A stretch of 64,000 nucleotides of DNA from Maniola hyperantus (GCF_902806685.2 NC_048548.1:13046557-13110556); one strand, 5' to 3'. Numbered from the stretch's first letter, positions 42,243-53,424 are shown. The notes: generated by a model from the letters alone, not told the origin. Translations and numbers: made by a program.

Positions 42243-42560
42243 CAAACTCTCATCATCATCATCAACCCATCGTCAGCCGATTACTGTGTACAGCCCCCCA
42301 ATTGTGTCAGAATAACCATTTCATCGCTATCGCAATCGTCAAGAAATTCTGCCCTTTGATTGGCGGTGAAAAAATGAAAACAGCGAATCAACCAATCAAA
42401 GGGCAGAATTTCTTGACGATTGCGATAGCCATGAAATGGTTATTCTTACACAATCGGGGGGCAGGTCTCCTCTCGGAATGAGAAAGGTTTGGAAGAAGGC
42501 AGACTTCAAACACCTGTCAGAATATTATGGAGAACACCTGTCAGAATATTATGGAGAACA
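42243..42560 (-). repeat. SINE-C interrupted by a palindromic MITE
   Basis: SINE-C tail and body at 42249..42293, then a 168-bp palindrome, then the body resumes at 42462 ('caggtctcctctcggaatga'). A 24-bp tandem duplication ('acctgtcagaatattatgga' unit) follows at 42512..42558. Confidence 0.7.
42294..42461. mobile_element. Palindromic MITE with C6/G6 termini, 3-bp target duplication
   Basis: Arms of 70 bp, 42294..42363 and the reverse complement 42392..42461, with three mismatches by eye and a 28-bp spacer. Flanked by CAG on each side (42291..42293, 42462..42464) and inserted in a SINE-C copy. No ORF. A 3-bp duplication points to a DNA transposon superfamily with that habit (for example PIF/Harbinger, CACTA or Zator), which I cannot decide between. 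Confidence 0.8.
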
Positions 42561-42747
42561 GAGAGAAAAAGTAGTTTTTACCCTAGATACATATTTGCTA
42601 TCAGATTATAAATTAGGCCTTGTGCAGCCCGTGGTGTGGGACTACAACATAAAGCCTCACTTCCACATCAGCTCGCAGCTGTGGGAGAGCTATTAGATGA
42701 TATTTCCCAGCGTATGGGTCCATGGCAGCAAGGTAAGTTTAAATAAA

Positions 42748-43050
42748 ATCATCATCATCATTATGAACCCATCGTAGGGACACTACAGAGCGCGGGTTTC
42801 GTCTTAGTGTGAGAAGGGTTTGGCTATAGTCCACCACGCTGGCCAAGTGCGGATTGGCAGACTTCACACACCTTCGAGAAAATTATGGAGAACTTTTAGG
42901 TGTGCCGGTTTCCACACGATTTTTCCTTCACCGTTACAGCAAGTGTTATTTAATTGCTTAAAACGCACATAACTCCGAAAAGTTAGAGGTGCGTGCCCAG
43001 GATCAAACCTCCTACCTCCCAAATAGGAGGCGTATGGACTATCACGGCTA
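42748..43050 (-). repeat. SINE-C (tRNA-derived)
   Basis: ATC tail (42750..42763) to the reversed tRNA-like head ('ggatcaaacctcctacctcc', 'tatggactatcacggct'). Head diverged. Confidence 0.75.
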
Positions 43051-43222
43051 TCAAGCAAACTCTAATCTAACAATATTAAAAAGTCATTAACATTGTAAAC
43101 ATAATTACTAATATGATTCATATTTAATGAGTAAGCGCTTCTAATTGGAAAGTGGACAATTCATTATGGAAAATCAAGTTTCAAAGATTTTTAGCTGTAG
43201 ATGGTAGGTACATAATAATATT

Positions 43223-43535
43223 CATCATGATCAACCCATCGCTGGCTCACTACAGAGCACGGCTGTCCTCTCAGAGTGAGAAGGGTTTTGGCCATAGTCT
43301 ACCACACTGGCCATGTGCGGATTGGTAGACTTCACACACCTTGGAGAACATAATGAAGAACTCCCAGGCATGCAGGTTTCCTCACGATGTTTTCCTTCAC
43401 CTTTTAAGCAAGTGATATTCAATTGATTAAAACGCACATAACTCCGAAAAGTTAGAGGTGCGTGTCCGGGATCGAACCCCCGACTTCCGATTAGAAGGCG
43501 GACGTCCACCACCACTAGGCTACCACTAGGCTATA
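43223..43535 (-). repeat. SINE-C (tRNA-derived), complete
   Basis: Full order on the minus strand: tRNA-like head (A and B boxes), 'cctctaacttttcggagtta', body, tail. Useful reference copy. 'ccaccaccactaggctaccactaggctat' shows a short duplication in the A-box region. Confidence 0.8.
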
Positions 43536-43754
43536 TTATAATAATATTATCAACACAATATGCATATTGCAACATTCTGCGCAATCCGTCTAACGTAAAC
43601 TATTTCAGCTGTGAATTTTGATTTGAAATGTTTCGCATTTTAGGCTAGCTGCTCCCACTTACTTTAGTTATTAATATGTAAAAGGTTCTATTAAATATTT
43701 TGTGATATATAACCTAATAGAAAATTAATAAAATCTTTATTCGTTACAAAACAC

Positions 43755-44160
43755 TAAGAGGTCCGTACCTCAAAAGGAAAAACGAAACCCTTATAGAATC
43801 ACTTCGTTGTTTGTCTGTCTGTCTATCAAGAAACCTAGAGATTACTTCCCGTTTACCTAGTATCATGAAATTTGGCAGGTAGGTAAGTCTTATAGCACAC
43901 ATAAGGGGAAAAATCCGAAAACCATGAATTTGTGGTTACATCACGAAAAAAAATTACAATGTGTTCAGTTTTCAACTTTCAAAGTAAAATTACTATACCA
44001 AGTGGGGTATCACATCAAGGTACCTGTACACTCTGTCTCTAAAACAGATTTTTGTTTATTTTTTATGCTAAATCGTTTTTTAATTTATCGAACAAAATTT
44101 CCAAAAAATACGACTGTAGTACGGTGCGCGGGTCTGACTCGCACTTGGCCGGTTTTTTTA
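43755..44160 (-). repeat. Repeat family A, full-length
   Basis: 'aggtccgtacctcaaaagga' to 'ctcgcacttggccggttttt'. Diverged at the left end. Confidence 0.7.
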
Positions 44161-44400
44161 ACAAAATATTAATAAAGAAGGACCTTTGTAACTAATTGTG
44201 AAGGTGAAGGATTGTGGAGGAAGGGAACCTCTAAAAGGGTAAAATTCGTCAACAGGAATTCAAACATCGATAAAAAATCGAGACATCACTAAGAAGAAAA
44301 ATGAGGCTTTCAGTAAAACGAGACAGTGACGTTTTGATAATAATAATAGTCGCGGTTTCAATACCCATTTTTTAGTTAGTAGAGACTTTTTAGTTTAATA

Positions 44401-44580
44401 GAGCCTCAATAGCTCAACCGGTATAGGAGTGGACTGAAAACCGAAAGGTCGACGGTTCAAACCCCGCCCGTTGCACTATTGTCGTACCTACTTCTAGCAC
44501 AAGCTTGACGCTTAATTGGAGAGGAAAGGGGAATATTAGTCATTTAAAAAATGGCTAATATTCTTTGTAAAAAAAAAAAG
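44401..44580 (+). repeat. SINE-D (tRNA-derived), complete
   Basis: Reference copy: 'gagcctcaatagctcaaccg', B box 'ggttcaaaccccgcccgttg', body, 'ggctaatattctttg' and A tail. Confidence 0.8.
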
Positions 44581-44687
44581 TTCCATGACTGTGAAATGAG
44601 TAGCTTATATTTTTTTATAGGACTGCAATCTTGATATCACTTAATTCATTTCAATTTATCTAATAAAATGCAGGTATAAAAAGGGCG

Positions 44688-44783
44688 AAATACTGAAGAT
44701 GAAAAGGGTTTCCTTTTCACTCTGAGAGGAGACCCGTGCTCTGTAGTGAGCCGGCGATGGGTTGGTCATGATGATGAAGATGA
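44688..44783 (+). repeat. SINE-C, 3' end
   Basis: 'cactctgagaggagacccgt' to 'gatgatgaagatgag' tail. Confidence 0.65.
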
Positions 44784-44822
44784 GCCTTATATATTTTACC
44801 AAAACTTTAAAAATCTTTAACC

Positions 44823-44905
44823 TTTTGTTTATATTCTTTAATATTCTTTAATATTCTGTACTTAATATTCTTTAATATTCTTTATTATTCTTTAATATTC
44901 TTTAC
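44823..44905. repeat. TTTAATATTC-type minisatellite
   Basis: Seven or so imperfect units of about 10-12 bp ('tttaatattct'). Confidence 0.75.
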
Positions 44906-45081
44906 ATTACATTTAGTTAGGTCATGTCACCTCTAGTCAGTGCACAAGATTTAAAAGTAATCAGTACTCAATTCACATGAATGAATGTTTACTGGTGTTT
45001 GAATGTTAATAAAATTAATATCAATATAATTAGTGAAGTTAAGTATGTTCTGGAATGAAAGATTTCTGCGTATAATATTCA

Positions 45082-45408
45082 TTATGATCAACCCATCTTT
45101 GGCCCACTATTGAGCACAGGTTTCTTCACAGAATGAGAACGGTTAAGGCCATAGTCCGCCATGCTGGCACAGTGCTAATTAGCAGACTTGACACACATTT
45201 GAGAACATTATGGATAACTCTCCGGCATACCTACAGGTTTCCTCAATATGTTTTCTTTCACCGTTAAAGCTCGGTGGCATATTTAATGGCTTAAAGCGCA
45301 CAGAATATAGGTTACTACAAAAATTTAGAGGTAGGTACGTACCGGAGATCGAATCCGCGACTTCTTGAATAGGAGGCGGACATCTTAACCACTAGACTAT
45401 CACGGCTA
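45082..45408 (-). repeat. SINE-C (tRNA-derived), diverged
   Basis: 'gatcaacccatctttggccc' to the reversed head ('gagatcgaatccgcgacttc', 'accactagactatcacggct'). Confidence 0.7.
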
Positions 45409-45737
45409 TTCCTTGGAAACTTAGCAAATTACCAAGGACTGAATGTCAGGCAGAAACCAGATGACTATTTTTAACCTGGAAAATCAAAGTGTACCTACAC
45501 ACAGGATTTATTACAAATCTACTAATAGCATAAAATGAGGTGGCGGTAATGGGCTGGGTTTTTTTCATAAAATTTTGATATTAATAAGATATCTACCTTC
45601 TTTTAGGATATTACTTTCAAATTAATTTCCCTAATTATTTTCTTAATTAAGATAACTTTCCCAAAAAATCCAATTAATTTTTAATTAGAATTTGATATGT
45701 ACCTTTTACCTGTAGGTCTTTTCTATTCAACTATCTA

Positions 45738-45872
45738 CTCTTTTCCTTCACCGTTAAAGCGAGTGATATTTAATTTCTTAAAACGCACATAGCTCCGAAA
45801 AGTTAGAGGTGCGTGCCCGGGATCGAACCGAATAATAGGCGGATGTCGTAACCAACAGGCTATCACGGTTTT
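45738..45872 (-). repeat. SINE-C, head half
   Basis: 'ccttcaccgttaaagcgagt' to 'accaacaggctatcacggtt'. Confidence 0.7.
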
Positions 45873-46199
45873 ATTTCTTCTAAGGGTACTGATACGTAAT
45901 TCTCAGTTTGTCGCAGTCAATCTTAAAATAACGACCAATCAGCGGCCAGACCTTATCTAACATTGATTGTGTGAGTTGTCACAACCTACACATATCGTCT
46001 CGATGCTCGTGTTGTAGTTTACAAAATTACTGTTCTGTAGATAGCTAGACCACGAGCTAGACTATGTATGACTGAGAGATTTTGTATGTAGAGAAAGTTA
46101 GTAGTGTTAGTACCTACAGTTAAAAACGTTTGTAATATAGCATCCATCGGTTAATGACCAAATTATAAGTCCCTGCTATTTTCTAAATCTATATCTATA
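45873..46199. other. Unassigned stretch
   Basis: No recognised feature. Confidence 0.35.
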
Positions 46200-46384
46200 T
46201 CTATACTATTATATAAAGAGGTAATGTCGTTAAGTTTGTTTGTAGGGGGTAATCTTTGGAACTACTGAACCGATTTTAAAAATTCTTTCACCAGTAGAAA
46301 GCTACATTATTCCTGTGTGACATAGGCTATACGGGATCCTTAAAAACCTAAATCTACGCGGGCGAAGCCGCGGGGATCAGCTAG
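46200..46384 (+). mobile_element. Helitron-3, complete
   Basis: TC start ('tctatactattatataaaga'), body shared with 24320..24516, GC-rich hairpin 'cgcgggcgaagccgcggg', and CTAG at 46381..46384. Confidence 0.7.
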
Positions 46385-46597
46385 TATTATATAAAAGGAA
46401 AAGTTGACTGACTGACTGATCTATCAACGCACAGCTCAAACTACTGGAGGGATCGGACTGAAATTTGGCAGGCAGATAGCTATTATGACGTAGGCATCCG
46501 CTAACAAAGGATTTTGGAAAATTCAACCCCTAAGGGGGTGAAATAGCGATTTGAAATTTGTGTAGTCCACGCAGACGAAGTCGCGAGCATAAGCTAG
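46385..46597 (+). mobile_element. Helitron-2, head-to-tail with Helitron-3
   Basis: Begins at the base after CTAG of the preceding element ('tattatataaaaggaaaag'), with a CTGA run and a body ending 'cacgcagacgaagtcgcgag' and CTAG. It lacks its own clean TC start. Confidence 0.7.
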
Positions 46598-47242
46598 TTT
46601 TGTAGCATAAAGCAACTAGTGGCTTTTGTAACCTAATAATCGCGTTTCCTTTTGACTGTATTTACAACTATCTATATCAGGTAGGTTCTTATAATATGTG
46701 CATCCGCACAATCAACATTTCTTTTAAATTACCCTTATAACATAAAACGGCTTAAGTATTTGAGTTCTGCCATGGCGCGGTAATTTTCACATTGCCCCTT
46801 CGTGACCCACTTAACACTTTTAGACCCAAGCTGGTTTCATTAGGTAAAATAATACACATTTATCGCTAAATGTGTTGCTAATCGCAAATCTCGAGAACAG
46901 CTAAACCGATTTCCCTAATTCTTTTTTTATAATATGTCTTGAAGTACGAGGATGGTTCTTACGGAGAGAAAAATTTAAAAATTTGAATCGACTGCTAGGC
47001 GGTACAAAGTTCGCCAGGGCAGATAGTTTGATATAAAATACTTTTCATCCATTATCCAGCTCGGTGAAGGTCGTTTTATGCTGCGATCCTATAGATACTA
47101 TAACAATAAAGTTATATTATGTAGGTGATGTATAGAATCTTATTATGCGCCGCATTATACCGTTAACTACATGAATCACAACACAATCCCAATGTGTTGA
47201 GGGCGTGACAGACTGTGACGGCAAATGCCTTACGTCATTATT
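46598..47242. other. Unassigned stretch
   Basis: No ORF or repeat boundary recognised. 46870..47030 has Helitron-like words ('gctaaaccgatttccctaat') but no ends. Confidence 0.35.
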
Positions 47243-47588
47243 ATGGTTCCGTACCCGAAAAGTGCCAATGGAACCCTATTACTAAGCCTCCACTGTCCGT
47301 TCGTCTGTCTGTCTGTCAGCCGGCTGCATCCCAGGAACCGTAACAGAGAGAGAGTTGAAATTCACAGAATGTGTACCTATATGCTTATATTGCCGCTTTA
47401 ACACACTAAGAAATAATGAGGCTGACATACATAAATGTAAAAGCCTGTTAATAAAAGATTAAAAAAAAAAATAAAAAAAAAAAATGAAAGGTTGAAAATG
47501 GCGGCCAAGAAAATTCAAAGTGTTATTTCTTGTACGATGGTACGGAACCCTTCGTGCACGAGTCCGACTCGCACTTGACCGGTTTTGT
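47243..47588 (-). repeat. Repeat family A variant
   Basis: 'ggttccgtacccgaaaagtg', GTCT run, 'catcccaggaaccgtaac', A-rich tract, and 'gactcgcacttgaccggttt'. Subfamily also seen at 29842. Confidence 0.65.
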
Positions 47589-47824
47589 TTATCTCGTTAA
47601 AGTTAAGTACCTGGCAATGACCGCCTGCATTCAGTCTGGTCACATCACGCGAACGTGAGTTTAGGTTTTTACTTTTTATACACAAATCAAGTTAGTGAGT
47701 CGTGACACTAAATTGTTTAATCATAAAGTTATATTAATTACTTTTTTTAACTTAGTCATATAAATTTGAGTGATTAAATGTATAAAATTTGTTCGTGACA
47801 CTTAAATCATTAGCGCTATTGAAT

Positions 47825-47867
47825 AGATAAACTGTCGATAAAAGTACTCAGAAACCGGGCATTAGTT
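47825..47867 (+). promoter_or_regulatory. Weak candidate promoter of the lipase gene
   Basis: GATAAAAG (47836..47843) lies about 26 nt before TTAGTT (47862), a poor initiator. AGATAA (47825..47830) is a GATA-factor type site, common near gut-expressed insect genes. This would give a 5' UTR of about 230 nt. Confidence 0.2.
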
Positions 47868-48091
47868 AGTCATATTCACGTAAATTAATAAAAACTTTCA
47901 ATTTCAATCATTAAAATTATTGTATCAGTGATTTACTTAGGACACTTTTGTTTACAGTGACAATATTTTGAGATTTATGTACTAAATTGTTATTAATAGA
48001 GAATCTATTTGAGATACTAAATTGTTTATAGTGGATTGGATTGGGTCACGAAATTGTTTATAGTTTAGTTTGGGACACAAATTTTTTTACA

Positions 48092-48209
48092 ATGAAACTG
48101 ACAGCTGTTGTGCTACTGTTTTTGTTTTCTACTGTGTATTCGTGGGGTCGCGGAGATTTGGAGAAATATGGACCCTTTCAAATAGCTTTGCGGTCAAATT
48201 TGATCAAAT
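48092..48209 (+). CDS. Secreted lipase, exon 1 (signal peptide)
   Basis: Encodes 39 residues, MKLTAVVLLFLFSTVYSW and onward, ending in the first base of a split Cys codon before a consensus GTAAGT donor. The N-terminus is a clear signal peptide, cleaved near residue 17-18. An in-frame ATG 51 nt upstream (48041) would put 17 residues in front of the hydrophobic core. The internal ATG is preferred because it gives a standard signal peptide. Confidence 0.8.
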
Positions 48210-50112
48210 GTAAGTTTTTCGATATTTGAATGACGATCTTATTAATATAAGTAGTGTGTTTGTCTTCAAAATCAAGAAGTTACGGGTTCGATTACCGGTC
48301 AGAAAGATAATGATGACGTTGAAGTGAAATTTTGGTTCTGATGGTGATTTTATAACCACTGGTTAAAAACCTAGCTTTAGTTTTTCTTAGCTGATATTAT
48401 TTTAAAAGATAGACAAATCACAGAAAAACTTCTCAGAAGACCTCGTAAGCGAATTATTTTTGCCCGGCGCTTTAGACCTTTTGGAGTGTTTCACTCGTAT
48501 CACAATCTCATTGTCTAATAAATATAAGGTATCAGGTAAATAAATAAATAAATAAATAAAAAGACATTTATTTCACGCAATTTGAACCCATTTGAACATA
48601 AATCTGAACCATCAACCGATAGACGTCCACAGCTGGACATAGGTCTCTTGTAAGGCTTGAAGGCTTGAAGGTTTGAAATATGGCGCTAGTTTATGTCTTA
48701 AAGCTATGATTTCGTCTTTAAACTTACTTGTAGTTTGTAATTTACGAACAATCCTTAAGACGTATTTAGTAACTCTGTTTCTTGTTTGATATACCTACCT
48801 ACTCTGAATAAGTGTTATAGGTAGTTAGGTACTCAACATCAACATCATCATCATCATCATCATCAACCGATAGACGTCCACAGCTGGACATAGGTCTCTT
48901 GTAGGGACTTCCACACACCACGGTCTTGCGCCGCCTGAATTCAGCGGCTCCCTGCGACTAGTCTGATGTCGTTCGTCCACCTACTAGGGGTTCTTCCAAC
49001 GCTGCGCCTTCTGGTGCGAGGTCGCCATTCCAGCACATATGACGTTTCATTTTTTTACTTTGGTTTCATTTCACCGTAAGTACCTACTTACCTAGAAATA
49101 CATTGTTTTCAGATCCTGTACCTAAGTACTTATTGTTTGCATTAGATATAAAAAAAAATTCAGTAGGTATGTGTAAAGGTGCTTATTACAATCTAGGTCG
49201 AGATAAATATTTATTCTTTGATCTGTGTCAGTCTTAAACAAAGAAAGCGATTTATTGATACACTGATTGTGAAAATATACCTACCTATAGGAAAATTTTC
49301 GCTACAAAAAACTTCACAAACGTATAGGTACACTATATTACCTTAATTTTTAAAAATTACGATAGGTACAGTAATGCTCGGCATACAATGTGACTCGTGC
49401 ATTACCTAAGTATTGTACGTTGCTGGCACTATGTCAGAAACCTTTCCGCAAGCCCTAACAACAAGTGTACAAAGTTACAACTCAATCGCATGAAAGTTGC
49501 GCGAATGCAAAGGTAACGATTAGACAGACAGACAAACATTTTTTTAAAAATATAACTAGGTATACGAGTTTTTGTGCAACCGAATTAGCTAGCACCAACT
49601 TAAGTTTCAAAATGTATAGAGATGAGAAGAAAGTCACTGCTATCGTAGAGATACGTATAACTCGTCGGAAACATCTGCGCACCTCGCTGGAATGCGCTTC
49701 CCCGCAGCTCGCCCGTTTTCGCCTATTTTGTACCGGTGCCAACGCAAGCGCGTTGCATGACGTCAGTAAGCCAGGTTCTCAGATATTTCCGACGGGTTAT
49801 TGGTCCTACCTACATACAAAGGAATCAAAAACCCATATTTATGTGGTATGAGATAAAATTCGAACCTGTGACCTTTGCAACAAGCTACAAGTCTGTATGT
49901 CATTCATCGGTATTACTAACCATCAGACTAAATTAAACCATTAAAGAAAATAATATTAATGACATTATTCAATATTCATATCTTATCTAGCTAGGTATAT
50001 GTTATTTTACAAAAAATCTCAGAGGATGTTGCGCAAATAAATATAGGATATTCACAGCCAAATAAAACCGAAATCGACGTAAATAAAATATTTCTTCATT
50101 TTATGTCCGCAG
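48210..50112 (+). other. Intron of the lipase gene
   Basis: GT-AG intron of 1903 bp. Contains an AAAT tetranucleotide tract (48536..48560), RTE-LINE ends (48610..48656, 48846..49040) and an unassigned 3' half. A 128-codon ORF (49465..49851) within it has no recognised domain and no good donor in phase with the lipase. Confidence 0.75.
48846..49040 (-). repeat. RTE-type LINE 3' fragment with ATC tail
   Basis: ATC repeat, 'gatagacgtccacagctgga', 'cacaccacggtcttgcgccg', 'cgctgcgccttctggtgcga'. A shorter related end lies at 48610..48656. Confidence 0.7.
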
Positions 50113-51023
50113 GTGAGCACGACAGAAATCTAAATCTGGATGTCAGCGGTATAGACGTCTATTTTTACGACTTCCCACGAAACGACGTCGAAACGTTCAC
50201 AATCGACGGCGCTGCGAGAGGAATCCTCGCAATAAAGGAGCTCGACAAAACGAGGAAATTCATTATCTTTGTCGGAGGATACAAATCAAACATCAACAAA
50301 AGAACCGAGGAACGAGTGCGAGACACATTCAGAAACTATCCGAACAGCTATTTAATCATTCTAGACCATTCCCCATACACAAATGACAAACAAGGACAGA
50401 TTAAAAGCTACGAACGCTCAGTCAAATACGTCCACTACATTGGAAAAGCATTGGCTCAAATGTTGACTGACTTGAAACAAGGAGGAATCAACCCTAAAAA
50501 CATGCACTGTATTGGCCACAGTTTAGGATCCCAAATCCTTGGTAATACAGGAGAGATTTTCTACGAAAAAACTGGAACCAAAATCGCTAGAATCACAGCT
50601 TTGGACCCAGCGGGACCTTGCTTTTCTAACAGTTGGATTCAAGAACAAATCAGGTCAGGTGTAGCTGATTATGTAGAGGTATACCATTGTAATGCTGGAG
50701 GATTAGGTACCACAAGTGTACTGGGAGATATAGATTTCTTTGTGAACAAAAAAGGTCAGAGTCAACCTAATTGCAAGACGCCTTTCTTACCAGGCATCTT
50801 TGACTCTTCGAAAGCTGCTAAATGTAACCATAGAGCTTGTATAGACATTTGGACGGCGACTGTAAGAAATCCCAATTGGTATCTGGCGTGGAAGTGTGAC
50901 TCGTACCAGAAGTTCAAGAAAGGCAACTGCGCTGCTAATGAGGTTACTATTGCTGGTTTCTGGAACCCTGGTAATGCTACAGGCGTTTATTACTTCTCCA
51001 CAGATGGCTATGACATTAATTAA
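50113..51023 (+). CDS. Secreted lipase / phospholipase A1-like, exon 2
   Basis: Completes a 342-residue secreted alpha/beta-hydrolase of the pancreatic-lipase superfamily, which hydrolyses acylglycerols or phospholipids outside the cell (midgut or fat body are usual sites in Lepidoptera). Seen: Ser nucleophile in CIGHSLGSQ (Ser176), catalytic Asp in ALDPAGP (Asp204), catalytic His in VYHCNAGG (His231), and the family block GDIDFFVNKKGQSQPNC. The lid region is short and there is no C-terminal PLAT domain, as in insect neutral lipases and phospholipase A1-like enzymes. The usual His-Gly of the oxyanion segment reads FVGGY here. Spliced after TTTTATGTCCGCAG. The split codon gives Cys40. Stop TAA at 51021..51023. 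Substrate cannot be told from sequence. A single gene, no tandem paralogue in the window. Confidence 0.9.
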
Positions 51024-51033
51024 ATTTATTAAA
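51019..51033 (+). terminator. Possible poly(A) signals (ATTAAA)
   Basis: Two ATTAAA hexamers (51019..51024 overlapping the stop, 51028..51033). No AATAAA before the Helitron at 51089. Confidence 0.3.
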
Positions 51034-51088
51034 TTTATTTCCAAATTTATTGTTGTTTTTAATTACTGTGGATAGGTAAATAATCAAA

Positions 51089-51306
51089 TCTAAATATATA
51101 AAAGGAAAAGGTGACTGACTGACTGACTGATCTATCACGCACAGCTCAAACTACTGGACGGATCGGGCTTAAATTTGGCATGCAGATAGCTATTATGACG
51201 TAGGCATCCGCTAAGAAAGGATTTTTGAAAATTCAACCGCTAAGGGGGTGAAATAGGGTTTGAAATTTATAAAATCCACGCAAACGAAGTCGCGAGCATA
51301 AGCTAG
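51089..51306 (+). mobile_element. Helitron-2, complete reference copy
   Basis: TC (51089) with 'taaatatataaaaggaaaag', CTGA run, body, 'cacgcaaacgaagtcgcgag' and CTAG (51303..51306). Flanked by A and T. Confidence 0.8.
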
Positions 51307-51784
51307 TGTATTATGAAAAGTGTATACGGGTTAGTAATTTGAATTTGGAAGAATCAATTCGTTTGTGATGCAAATCATTATGACGTCACATAAGGAAAAG
51401 GTGGATTTGTATTGTTTAATATTCGTAATATGTATTACTGGCGGGGAAAAACTTCGAGTGAATTCCCTGTCAAGCGTGCTGTAATAAAAGGAGATTGCGT
51501 ATACTTACATTTGGTAAATATAGCTAAGTATCCATACCTTCTTCCGCAAGTAACTTTTTTCCTTTACGAATGTTTTAAGGTTTAAACCCGCGTGATTTCC
51601 CCACGATATGTCAGCAGAGTCTCTAATCTGTAGTCAAATATGTGTATCTAAAGAAAATGCCACTTTTTTAACGAAATTCCGTCTGTATTTTTACTAGTCA
51701 ATGAACCCAGTCCTGGTAATGACAATTTATAAATACAGAAGGAATGAGTATTTTAGTTAATTACCTTTTTTAAATATAATATTA
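51307..51784. other. Unassigned stretch
   Basis: No recognised gene or repeat. Confidence 0.4.
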
Positions 51785-51830
51785 CTAGCTGATGCCCGCG
51801 ACTTCGTCCGCGTGGAATTAGGTTTTTAAA
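51785..51830 (-). mobile_element. Helitron-1 3'-end fragment
   Basis: CTAG and 'ctgatgcccgcgacttcgtc', cut off where repeat H begins. Confidence 0.6.
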
Positions 51831-52025
51831 AATCAAATGTCAAATCTCGTGACTTTAGCTCCCAGAGGCGAGCTTATTGATTAAAATATTTATAGCGTGC
51901 ACTAAAATTTAGAGTCTTTAAATGCAAAACTCATGTTCTATCCTTTTTAGCAATATTTAAAAAAAGATGCAGATACTCTAAATTTAATTTAGAGAAAGAC
52001 AACAGAATCGGCGCATCAGAATCAG
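51831..52025 (-). repeat. Repeat family H, copy 3
   Basis: 'gactttagctcccagagg' to 'gagaaagacaacagaatcgg'. Same blocks as 4988..5272. Confidence 0.5.
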
Positions 52026-52039
52026 TACCTTATCATAAA

Positions 52040-52402
52040 AAACCGGTAATAAAGTCAGGCTCGCGCAATGAGGTTTCCGTACTATAGTCATATTTTTTCG
52101 ACATTTTGCACGATAATTCAAAAACTATGATGCATATAAATAAATAAAAATCTGTTTTAGAATGTACAGGTAAAGACCTTTCACATGATACCCCACTTGA
52201 TATAGTCACTCACTTCTAAAGTTGAAAAAAGTAATTATTAGTTCATGACCACATTTTAATTTTTTTTGTGTGATCTAACCCTAAATTGACGGTTTTCAGG
52301 TTTTTCCCCAAATGTCAGCTATTAGATCTACCTACCTTCCAAATTTCATGATTCTAGGTCAACGGGAAGTACCCTGTAGACAGTTTCTTGACAGACAGAC
52401 GG

Positions 52403-52482
<80 letters not shown>

Positions 52483-52535
52483 CAAAGTGATCCTATAAGG
52501 GTTCCGTTTTTCCTTTTGAGGTACGGAACCCTAAA
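52040..52535 (+). repeat. Repeat family A with an expanded CAGA array
   Basis: The left end is slightly deleted ('aaaccggtaataaagtcagg'); the right end is 'ggtacggaaccctaaaaat'. The internal GACA/CAGA array (52389..52483) is by far the longest among the copies here. Confidence 0.75.
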
Positions 52536-52574
52536 AATAACAATGTATAGTTTATATATAGTATATTTCTACGG

Positions 52575-52700
52575 CATACTCACGTATCCAGTTGACCGCG
52601 ACGTTAGCCCGACTAGTTTCGAACCCATCCGGGGTCCTTTATCAAGGGGGTCAGTTCCCGCACGCGTCGCGTTTAAGACTGCGCGCCCGCAGTTGTAATA
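52575..52700. other. GC-rich block next to the BEL element
   Basis: 'cagttgaccgcgacgttagc' to 'cgcacgcgtcgcgtttaaga' suggests a foldback structure (cgcgacg / cgtcgcg). Not identified. Confidence 0.35.
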
Positions 52701-52924
52701 TACTATATATAATGAAATATACTAAATATAATAATAGTAGAAAATATGTAATGGAAATCACTCACGATAGTTTAAACGCTAAAATGTATAGTTTCATCAA
52801 GTGGGTAAACAATTGACAAGTATAAATATCAAATACCTACTCCAGCGGTAAGTAGACCGTGACAAGTAGCGCTCCAATTATTCCCCTCCCTGGTTCACCC
52901 TTCCTAAGATAATAATAGCCTCGT

Positions 52925-53424
52925 TGTAGGTTACCTGAGCTTCAGGCGGTCACTGGTGAGTGGGATCTGCTCCTTGCTGATGATGATCTTTGGGATGACC
53001 TTCCGTTGCACTTAACTGCACTGATTTTATTAAAGGGAGTTTCGATAGCAAGATTGTTTAGCGATAATATGTACACGTCATAGGTTAATTTTGCACTTTT
53101 TATAGGTACCTATTTTGCTTGACGGTTTGTTCAGATCACTTATTTTAGCGGATTAATTAGCGTTTATTTATTAGTTGCGGTTTTCACTTGATTTCGCGAG
53201 TTTACACACTTTTTGGAGCGGAGCGGGTGTTTTTAATTGCGTGGCACATTCGTTGTGCAAAACAGGAGCGGTTTTCAGCGTGCGTAAGCGCCAGAATGCG
53301 GAATCGGACTGAAGGGGGAATTTGAAAGGAAATGTCATTGCGTACATGCTTATGTGTGAGTTTGAATGTGCGTGTGTGTGTATTTATAATAGATTACTTG
53401 AAAATATAATAAATGGCGTAAACA
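52925..53424 (-). repeat. BEL 3' LTR (500 bp)
   Basis: Plus strand begins TGTAGGTTACC and ends GGCGTAAACA (TG...CA). On the minus strand TATAAATA (53388..53381) is a likely TATA box and AATAAA (53031..53026) a poly(A) signal. Left flank 52920..52924 (CTCGT) is the candidate target duplication; its partner is outside the window. Confidence 0.9.

Noticed and set aside
49465..49851. 128-codon ORF inside the lipase intron
   Set aside because: No domain, no suitable splice sites in phase with the lipase, and a competing ORF on the other strand over the same bases.
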